A program made the translations under genes and the position numbers. From contig CAMAUX010000002.1 in NCBI GenBank assembly GCA_945861435.1, positions 62,001 through 126,000 on the forward strand: a stretch of DNA of 64,000 bases, in the 5' to 3' direction. How positions within the stretch are numbered: position 1 is the stretch's first letter; every line of letters starts with the position of its first letter. This DNA comes from Chthoniobacter flavus. Its GTDB lineage: Bacteria > Verrucomicrobiota > Verrucomicrobiia > Chthoniobacterales > Chthoniobacteraceae. Below the pieces are notes generated by a model that saw nothing but the letters and a program-made list of their open reading frames with translations, was not told the DNA's origin and did not search any database. Below, piece after piece: positions 58,295-64,000 of the stretch.

Positions 58295-58909
58295 GTGGGG
58301 CGGGCCTATAAGGGAACGCCTGTGAACCGTGAGCCGACGATCTCGAGCGAGGTGCTGCTGCACGCCTATCGGAGCGCCGTTTTTCCGATGGCGCTGGAGG
58401 ACGGGGAGATCGGCTGGTTTTCACCGGACCCGCGCGCGATCATTCCGCTGGAGGAGTTCCATGTGCCGCATGGATTGAAGCGGACGCTGAAGAAGAACCT
58501 GTTCGAGATTCGTCTGAACACGGTGTTTGAAGAGGTGATGAAGGCCTGTGCGCAGCGGCCGGAGACGTGGATCAGCGCAGAGATCATCGGGAGTTTCTGC
58601 GAACTGCACCGACTGGGGTACGCGCATTCAGTGGAGGCGTGGCGCGATGGACAGTTGGCCGGGGGGCTCTACGGAGTGGCGATCGGCGGGGCTTTCTTCG
58701 GCGAGTCGATGTTTCACCGGGTCACGGATGCATCGAAGGTGGCGCTGTGTGCGTTGGTGGATCGGCTGAAGCGCAACGGGTTCGGGCTTCTGGACACGCA
58801 GTGGAGCACGCCGCATTTGGCGACGTTTGGGACGAGAGAGGTGCCGCGTTCCACCTACCGCCGGATGCTGGAAGCGTGCACGGCATGGGATCGCGACTTC
58901 CTCGCGTGA
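58295..58909 (+). CDS. aat: Leucyl/phenylalanyl-tRNA-protein transferase
   Basis: 204 residues from GTG 58295; GTG 58322 would give 195 residues and is also plausible. Motifs: MALEDGEIGWFSPDPRAIIP, VEAWRDGQLAGGLYGVAIG and GAFFGESMFHR, with TDASKVAL, all diagnostic of Aat. It adds Leu or Phe to N-terminal Arg or Lys of proteins, marking them for ClpS/ClpAP degradation in the bacterial N-end rule. It stands 57 bp after the MoxR operon, on the same strand, but has its own start region. Confidence 0.97.
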   Translation: MGRAYKGTPVNREPTISSEVLLHAYRSAVFPMALEDGEIGWFSPDPRAIIPLEEFHVPHGLKRTLKKNLFEIRLNTVFEEVMKACAQRPETWISAEIIGSFCELHRLGYAHSVEAWRDGQLAGGLYGVAIGGAFFGESMFHRVTDASKVALCALVDRLKRNGFGLLDTQWSTPHLATFGTREVPRSTYRRMLEACTAWDRDFLA

Positions 58910-58974
58910 GGGGGCGCTGATGGCTGTGAGGCCGTCCTGTGTCGGAAGGCGGTGCAGTGTGAAAAGCGGGCGGT

Positions 58975-59661
58975 TTAGCGCCCTTCGTACGGCGTCCAGC
59001 GGAGGCGCCCGGTGTCGCCGCTGGTGTCGGCGTATTCTTTGTAGCTGAGGTTCTGCGCGTGACTGTCCGCGAATACCACGTTGATCTGGTTGCGGTTGGA
59101 GTGGGTGCCGAGGGGTTTGTTTGCGCTGCCGGAAGGGGTGATGGTGACGCTGGTTGTGGAGGTGCCGGAGAAGGCGATCTCGGCGCCTGGATCCATGGCG
59201 GGGGCCATGAGGATGAGTTGGGAGGGAGCGTCGAACTTGGCGGTGTTCTTGCCGAGGGCCTTTTCGTTGATGCCGTAGCTTACGGGAGCGGGGGTGTTGT
59301 TGTCGGCGGGCCGGCTGGTGGAGGGTTTGTCAAAGGGAGAGCGGAATGCGCGCCAGTCTGAGACGGCTTTGTCGTGGAGTGCCGTCGGCCACGGGTTTGT
59401 GGTGGAGAACATGGTGTCATCATTGTCATTGAGATAGATGCGTGTTCCGGTGCCGAGCTGCTTGAGGTTGGCGAGGCAGCTGGTGGCGCGGCCGCGTTCC
59501 ATCACCTTCGGGCCGACGGTCATTGTCATGCCTGCCAGCAGGACGATGATGGTGATGACGACGAGCAGTTCGACCAGCGTGAAGCCGGAACTGGAGCGGG
59601 AGCTGCGGGAGCTGCGGGAAACGAGGCCGGGGAATGGGGTTCTGCCGAGGGGGTGGCTCAT
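58975..59661 (-). CDS. Prepilin-like secreted protein with N-terminal methylation motif
   Basis: ATG 59661 (MSHPLGRTP) gives 228 residues; the longer upstream frame is not needed. The prepilin motif SRSSSGFTLVELLVVITIIVLLAG has Gly before the cleavage site and Glu at mature position 5. The C-terminal 60 residues show the H-x-G box-like tail (NQINVVFADSHAQNL) typical of DUF1559-like type IV prepilin proteins of Planctomycetes and Verrucomicrobiota. Many dozens of these occur per genome in that phylum. Function: minor pseudopilin or surface protein. It is convergent with aat. Confidence 0.88.
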   Translation of the reverse strand: MSHPLGRTPFPGLVSRSSRSSRSSSGFTLVELLVVITIIVLLAGMTMTVGPKVMERGRATSCLANLKQLGTGTRIYLNDNDDTMFSTTNPWPTALHDKAVSDWRAFRSPFDKPSTSRPADNNTPAPVSYGINEKALGKNTAKFDAPSQLILMAPAMDPGAEIAFSGTSTTSVTITPSGSANKPLGTHSNRNQINVVFADSHAQNLSYKEYADTSGDTGRLRWTPYEGR

Positions 59662-59803
59662 GGAGCGCAAGCTAGCCGCGTGTGGTTTGCCGCGCAAAGG
59701 CGAAAATGGGTGGACGAGGGGCTGGAATGGGCTCCGGGTGCAGGGAGGCACGTGAGGGGTGGCGGGCTTGCGTCCGCGGGGTGTTCCCTGCAATGACATG
59801 GGC

Positions 59804-60430
59804 ATGTCCCCGGCATCCGTAACCAAGCCTGTGCGCGCATTCCTCTTTGACATTGGAAACGTGCTCCTGCGGTTTGATTTTGGGCGGACGCTCCGGGCGC
59901 TGGCGGCGAAGAGCAGGGTGTCGGATCCCGGCGTCCTGCTGGGGGCTGTCGACGTGTTGAAGGCGGGTTACGAGGAGGGGGGGATGGATCGGGCGACTTT
60001 TCTGCGCGAGGTGTTCGCGCTGCTGGAGTTCCGGGGATCGGAACGGGAGTTTGTGACTGCGTGGGAGGAGATCTTTGAGCCGAACCTGCCGATGGTGGCG
60101 CTGGTGGAGCGGCTTTGGGGGAGGTATCCGCTTTTTCTGCTAAGCAACACCAACGACATCCACCGCGAGTATATCTTCCGAGAGTATCCGTTTTTTAAAC
60201 GGTTTTCCGGCGGCATCTATAGTTACGAGGTGGGGGCATCCAAGCCCGGGCCGGAGATTTATCGGATTGCGTGCGAGCGTCTGGGTTTGGAGCCCGAGGG
60301 GACGTTTTTCATCGACGACCTGCTGCCGAACATCGAGACGGCACGCAGTCTGGGTTTTCATGCGCACCATTACCATCACGCCGAGCATGAGGCCCTGCTT
60401 GGGGCGTTGCCGGCTGAGGTGCGGGTGTGA
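59804..60430 (+). CDS. HAD superfamily hydrolase (subfamily IA)
   Basis: ATG 59804 (MSPASVTKPVRAFLFDIGNV) gives 208 residues. HAD motif I is DIGNVLLRFD (here DxG rather than DxD at the second Asp), motif II is LLSNTN, the Lys motif is ASKPGPEIY, and motif IV is FFIDDLLPNIE. The cap is the small type. HAD IA phosphatases hydrolyse small phosphate esters. The G in motif I at the second Asp position (DIGN) is common in the epoxide-hydrolase-N-terminal/ haloacid-like branch. No near neighbour indicates the substrate. Confidence 0.85.
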   Translation: MSPASVTKPVRAFLFDIGNVLLRFDFGRTLRALAAKSRVSDPGVLLGAVDVLKAGYEEGGMDRATFLREVFALLEFRGSEREFVTAWEEIFEPNLPMVALVERLWGRYPLFLLSNTNDIHREYIFREYPFFKRFSGGIYSYEVGASKPGPEIYRIACERLGLEPEGTFFIDDLLPNIETARSLGFHAHHYHHAEHEALLGALPAEVRV

Positions 60431-60474
60431 AGTAGGGGAACCTGCGCTGAGTCGAGGGCGCCGACCATGGAGGG

Positions 60475-61146
60475 TCAGGCTTCTGGCTCGGGGGTGGAGG
60501 GGAGGGGGCCGTCTTCGAAGAGGACGTGGAGGTCGCGGTTGCCGGAGCGTGTCCAGTCCAACTGCTTGGTCTTGGCGGGCCGGAAATCGGAGCATACGAC
60601 TCCCTCGAGAGTGGTTTCCACTTCGGCGAAGCGGCCCAGATGTCGCAGGGCTTCGGCTCGGAAGAGGAGGAGGGTTTCATCGCCTTCCGCCGTGAGTTCG
60701 ATGATGCGAGCGAGGTTTTCGCAGGCCTGCTCGGAGGTTGGGTGGCCGGTTTGGGCAGGGTCGACGCGGAAGCGATCGTTGCCGCGCCACCATGCGGCCA
60801 CGCGTAGTTCGAGTTCGGACTCGGTGTCGTGTGCAGCGCCTGAGGCGACGGCTTCTAGAAAACCAGCTTCGTCAAGGGGAGCGACGTAAGGGGCTGAGGT
60901 CCATGCGGGGTCTGGATTCGGGGATTCGGGGTCGAGGTAGCCGCAGGGGATGGCTGCGCCGACCCAGAAGATGTGTGCGCAGTGATGGCAGCGTGTGATC
61001 CGCGGTGGGCGCGGCATCATGGGGGCGTCGCGGAATCCGTCGCTCCAGATGATTGCGCCGTAGGAGTCGCCCATTCCTGGGGAGAAGACCTTGGCGAGTA
61101 CATCGCAGGCGGGGCAGGCGATGAGGAGTTCCGGGCCGGGCATCAT
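60475..61146 (-). CDS. Zinc-ribbon protein, unknown function
   Basis: 223 residues. An N-terminal CPACD (about 11-15) and CHHC (about 53-56) form a likely zinc ribbon. The middle is acidic (YVAPLDEAGFLEAVASGAA), and the C-terminal half looks helical, with repeats resembling TPR (SEQACENLARIIELTAEGDETLLLFRAEALRHLGRF). No family name is recognised. It overlaps nothing; the ACT-domain gene is 24 bp upstream on the same strand, so it could be cotranscribed. Confidence 0.7.
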   Translation of the reverse strand: MMPGPELLIACPACDVLAKVFSPGMGDSYGAIIWSDGFRDAPMMPRPPRITRCHHCAHIFWVGAAIPCGYLDPESPNPDPAWTSAPYVAPLDEAGFLEAVASGAAHDTESELELRVAAWWRGNDRFRVDPAQTGHPTSEQACENLARIIELTAEGDETLLLFRAEALRHLGRFAEVETTLEGVVCSDFRPAKTKQLDWTRSGNRDLHVLFEDGPLPSTPEPEA

Positions 61147-61170
61147 GGCGTTGAGTGCTGTGCCGCTGGC

Positions 61171-61635
61171 TCAGCGGGAGATGTCGTTTTGGGTGAGGAT
61201 GGCGAAGCCGTTGGATTGGAGGACGGCGGCCGCGCACTCGTTGTCTTCGACGTGGAGGGCGAGGGCGGTGCGTCCGCGCGGGCGCATGAGGAGGGCATAG
61301 GAGCCGAAGATGTTGACCTCCGCCTGAAGCATGGCGGCGAGGAGGTTGCCTAGTTCGGAGGCTTCCTTGAGTTCGACGACGCAGAGTTCGCAGACGGAGA
61401 AGGCGATCTTGTTCTGTTGGAAGATCTCATCGACGCTTTCCGGGTCGCTGACCACGACGCGTACGATGGCGGTGTCGGCGGAGTCCTGAACGTTGACGGC
61501 CAGTACGTCGACGTGGTGTTCGTTGAGGAGTTTGACGACGTCCAGCAGGGCACCGACCCGGTTGGGAAGGAAGATGGAGAACTGGTTAACCCCGGATCCG
61601 CTGTGGCGATTGGTGGTTGATGAGGATTCAAACAT
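61171..61635 (-). CDS. Protein with two ACT domains
   Basis: 154 residues. ACT-like domain 1 (about 17-82) has the opening FSIFLPNRVGALLDVVKLLNEHHVDVLAVNVQD, and domain 2 (about 83-150) has LGNLLAAMLQAEVNIFGSYALL and LHVEDNECAAAVL. Tandem ACT proteins bind amino acids and often regulate metabolic enzymes. No catalytic domain is present. Neighbours: a zinc-ribbon protein downstream (24 bp) and a two-gene secreted unit upstream. The ligand is not known. Confidence 0.88.
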   Translation of the reverse strand: MFESSSTTNRHSGSGVNQFSIFLPNRVGALLDVVKLLNEHHVDVLAVNVQDSADTAIVRVVVSDPESVDEIFQQNKIAFSVCELCVVELKEASELGNLLAAMLQAEVNIFGSYALLMRPRGRTALALHVEDNECAAAVLQSNGFAILTQNDISR

Positions 61636-61685
61636 GGGACTTCAGTGAAGCGGGGGGGAGGGTGAAAGAGACGGTGAAAAGTCGT

Positions 61686-62120
61686 TCAACGGTAGGAGTA
61701 TAACAAGCAGAACGTCGTGAGCTCTGGCGAGGAGGTGTCGACCTTCAGGTAGTAGGGTCCGCTCGTCTTCGGGGCGAATGCGGCGGCCGCACGGCCGGGT
61801 TCAGCGAGTCGCTCTCCTTCCATGAGCCTGCCTGTTTCATCGTAAACAGTCAGGGTCACTGGGATGGAAGGATCCGCAGAGGCGAGGGAGAACCAGTACA
61901 GATTGCCGGCGTGCAGGTTGACTTCGACGAGGCGTGGCCTGCCTGCGGCCACCGTTTCGCACCAGTGCCCGTCCCGGAGTCGGAATCCGTCATTGGAGAA
62001 AGCGCCCGCCAGTTCCAAGGCGAGGCGGCGGGCTTCGGTCTTGCGGTTGTCTTGGGCGTGAAGCGGACGGGGGTTCGCGAACAGGGCGAGGAGTCCAGCG
62101 AGGAGAAGGGCCGTTTTCAT
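61686..62120 (-). CDS. Small secreted protein with PPC-like beta sandwich
   Basis: 144 residues with a signal peptide (about 1-22). The second half resembles a bacterial pre-peptidase C-terminal (PPC) beta-sandwich: GNLYWFSLASADPSIPVTLTVYD, then FAPKTSGPYYLKVDT. It contains two Cys (GHWCET and TTFCLL) that may pair. PPC domains bind substrates or are left on secreted proteases. The ATG overlaps the previous gene stop by 3 bp, so the two are coupled. It is not itself an enzyme. Confidence 0.75.
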   Translation of the reverse strand: MKTALLLAGLLALFANPRPLHAQDNRKTEARRLALELAGAFSNDGFRLRDGHWCETVAAGRPRLVEVNLHAGNLYWFSLASADPSIPVTLTVYDETGRLMEGERLAEPGRAAAAFAPKTSGPYYLKVDTSSPELTTFCLLYSYR

Positions 62121-62986
62121 TTCACGTCGCGGCGGCCGATTTCCGCCAGGGCATCGACCAGAAGGCGGCTGAGTTCTGCTGCGTCCTGCTGGGTGGGGAT
62201 TTGTCCTGCTCCGAAGGAGACAATCTGTTCCACCCGGGCCAGTTTGGGGCGGATGGCGCGGATGACGGCATCTTCCCGGAGTTTTTCGGGCAGGGCGTCG
62301 AGGTGTTCGTTGAGAAAGTGAGCGATGCCTGGCTGGCGAAGGAGGGCGGCGGTCTGCGGGGCGTACTGGAGCGAAACGTGGGTGGCGAGTGCCTCGGCCC
62401 CCCGGAGCCACCCTCCGATGGTGACGAGTTCGATGAGTTTGGAGTCCTTGTTTTCCGCAAGGGCTATCTTCGCTTCGTTCTGGGTTGCTTCGAGTTCCTC
62501 GCGCAGCGGTTCCCACTGGCTTTCCGAGGCGAAGTCGGTGACGGATTTTCCCCGGTTGATGAGATCTTGGTGGACGCCGAGGGGGCGTGCCAGGGCGACG
62601 ATGTCTCGGCCGATATTTTTGACCTGCTGTGCGTCCTGAGCTTGAACCGCGATGTACCCGTCGGCCACCAATCCACCGAGGTTCAACGCCATCTGGGCCC
62701 GGCTGCGGAATCCCGTTGCGATGGGGGCGCGGAACCGCGCCGCCCAGTCGAGCTTGCCGGTCTTATCGACGGCGGCCAGAAGTTCCCCCGGGGTCGGGAT
62801 CGAGATTTCGTCGATTCGAACGATTTGCGCTATTTCCTCAGCGTTGAGTCGAGGGGCGGCCGGGGGGGGCGGATCAAGAAGGGGGGCAGCAGCCCGGGCG
62901 GATTGGAGGCAGAGGCATGCGGCCAGCCCAAGAATCGGGCGGGGGATCAAGCCTCTCCCGATGGCACGCCGGATTGCACACCTCAT
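62117..62986 (-). CDS. Secreted helical protein of unknown function
   Basis: ATG 62986 gives 289 residues with a signal peptide (about 1-33); an ATG at 63004 is an alternative. A Pro-rich linker follows, then a predicted helical domain rich in Ala, Leu, Glu and Asp, with VTIGGWLRGAEALATHVSLQY and FGAGQIPTQQDAAELSRLL. It shows no motif I recognise. It is coupled to the PPC-like gene and diverges from the TauE gene, with 148 bp between. Confidence 0.75.
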   Translation of the reverse strand: MRCAIRRAIGRGLIPRPILGLAACLCLQSARAAAPLLDPPPPAAPRLNAEEIAQIVRIDEISIPTPGELLAAVDKTGKLDWAARFRAPIATGFRSRAQMALNLGGLVADGYIAVQAQDAQQVKNIGRDIVALARPLGVHQDLINRGKSVTDFASESQWEPLREELEATQNEAKIALAENKDSKLIELVTIGGWLRGAEALATHVSLQYAPQTAALLRQPGIAHFLNEHLDALPEKLREDAVIRAIRPKLARVEQIVSFGAGQIPTQQDAAELSRLLVDALAEIGRRDVK

Positions 62987-63134
62987 AGGAAACCTTAAGC
63001 ACATCAATTTCGGGTTGTCATCCGGCAATTTCCCCGCTCCCGGGTGTACGGTGCTCGGGGATGTGCGGTTTTTCCCGGTTGCGCTCCGTGGGGGCCTGCC
63101 TAGGGTTGGGAGAAGGTGCGGGTCTTCCATTTCC

Positions 63135-63908
63135 ATGACGGTTTCTGAGGTGATTGCGCTTGCGGTGGCTGCGGCTGCTGCCGGCGGAGTGAACGCTGTG
63201 GCGGGAGGCGGGACGTTGCTGACATTTCCTGCGCTGTTGTTTTTTGGCACGCCGGCCGTGGTGGCGAATGCGACGAGCACTTTTGCCCTGTTTGCGGGTA
63301 CCAGCGGCAGCATTTACGGGTTTCGTCGGCAGATCGGGGCGGTGCGGCCGTGGCTCCTGCGGTTTGGGCCGGTGAGCGTGTTGGGGGGGGGAATGGGCAG
63401 CTTTCTACTTACCAGCACCGGCGAGCAGCGCTTTGCGGCGATGGTGCCTTGGTTGCTGCTCTTCGCGACGCTGCTTTTTCTTTTCCAAGGGGTTCTGCGT
63501 AGGTTGTTTACATTTGAGAGTCAGTGGGCCAATCCGGGGCGGCCGGCCCTGTTCGCAGCCATCGGGTTCCAGTTCGCGGTGTCCCTGTATGGGGGATATT
63601 TTGGGGCGGGGATCGGGATCCTCATGCTGGCGGCCCTGGGCCTGCTGGGCGTGCGGGACATGCACGAGGCCAATGCCCTTAAAAATGTGCTCAGTTCCGT
63701 GATCAACGCCGTGGCCGCCGTCTGGTTCGTCGTCCATGGACTGATTGACTGGCCGAGAGCCGGAGTGATGACCGCGGGTGCGGTCGCCGGGTACTTTCTG
63801 GGCGCGCATTTCTCGCAGAAGATTCCGCAGGAGCGGGTGCGGCAGTTGGTGGGAGGGGTGGGGGTGGCGATCACGGTGGTGCTTTTTGTGCGGCAGTGTT
63901 TCCGCTGA
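63135..63908 (+). CDS. TauE/SafE (DUF81) membrane transporter
   Basis: ATG 63135 gives 257 residues with about 8 membrane helices. Family markers: the opening GGVNAVAGGGTLLTFPALLFFGTPAVVANATST, and the second half LYGGYFGAGIGILMLAALGLLG followed by NALKNVLSSVINAVAAVWFV. Members export sulfite, sulfoacetate or other anions. A longer frame upstream through 62652 is not conserved. Substrate is unknown, and no sulfur gene adjoins it. Confidence 0.93.
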   Translation: MTVSEVIALAVAAAAAGGVNAVAGGGTLLTFPALLFFGTPAVVANATSTFALFAGTSGSIYGFRRQIGAVRPWLLRFGPVSVLGGGMGSFLLTSTGEQRFAAMVPWLLLFATLLFLFQGVLRRLFTFESQWANPGRPALFAAIGFQFAVSLYGGYFGAGIGILMLAALGLLGVRDMHEANALKNVLSSVINAVAAVWFVVHGLIDWPRAGVMTAGAVAGYFLGAHFSQKIPQERVRQLVGGVGVAITVVLFVRQCFR

Positions 63909-64000
63909 GGCCGCGGTGGGTTCCTGTGCTTGAGTGCATGAGGTGTCTTTGGGGCGTCCACCCAGTTGGCCGCTGCAATGGAAGGGTTTTTACTTGGAGG
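63909..64000. other. Trailing noncoding sequence at the window edge
   Basis: No feature visible in the last 92 bp. Confidence 0.4.

Overview
The window is 64 kb of a high-GC Gram-negative chromosome, most likely from the phylum Verrucomicrobiota. This rests on a combination rather than a marker gene: paired DUF1552 and cytochrome c/DUF1592-type secreted proteins, a fused SecDF, a GxDLY-SGNH esterase, a MoxR/DUF58/BatA operon carrying a terpene-cyclase-repeat protein, many small prepilin-like proteins, weak ribosome binding sites, and a dnaA-dnaN locus of ordinary layout. No rRNA, insertion sequence, prophage or CRISPR array was seen; one tRNA (Leu, CAG) was found.

Layout. 1-5245 is a type II secretion (T2SS) region: GspL/GspM/GspC-like genes on + (1-2206) converge with gspF, an unknown secreted protein and gspG on - (5245-2421). 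5769-7802 is a secreted leucine-rich-repeat protein. 7996-12991 (-) is a secreted catabolic cassette (SGNH esterase, cytochrome c/PA14/DUF1592-type protein, DUF1552 protein) punctuated by GTAARR hexanucleotide repeats. 13262-22513 holds a DUF1810 gene, then a long - strand run: a PDZ/thioredoxin-like protein, an S41-like pseudopeptidase, purD, an HtrA-like pseudoprotease, a membrane protein resembling an anti-sigma factor, an ECF sigma factor, a zinc metallopeptidase, folB, a DUF721 gene and a ferredoxin. 22627-32801 (+) carries a HemQ-like protein, larE, yajC, secDF, a FmdB zinc ribbon, two unknown genes, an ArgA-like acetyltransferase and a sodium/solute symporter. 32802-35951 is dnaA-dnaN with DnaA boxes, then tRNA-Leu. 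36002-41907 carries menG/ubiE, a small secreted protein, an L,D-transpeptidase, a rhodanese, a class C serine hydrolase, and a BlaI regulator with an unusual M56-protease/secretin-domain fusion. 42216-58237 is one tightly coupled operon of seven further proteins behind MoxR. 58295-63908 has aat, a prepilin-like protein, a HAD hydrolase, an ACT protein, small secreted proteins and a TauE/SafE transporter.

Themes. (1) Envelope biology dominates: secretion (T2SS, SecDF/YajC), cell-wall sensing and remodelling, and an extracytoplasmic sigma module. (2) Several protease-fold proteins have lost catalytic residues. The clearest is a DegP/HtrA homologue lacking all three triad residues, encoded directly after an ECF sigma and a probable anti-sigma, in an arrangement like rpoE-rseA-mucD. 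(3) Intergenic spaces repeatedly carry short tandem arrays of 6- or 9-bp units, often folding into long hairpins at gene ends. (4) Both flanks of dnaA look G-rich on the + strand in sampled lines, so the dnaA locus may not be the active origin. All assignments come from reading the sequence; no database search was run.
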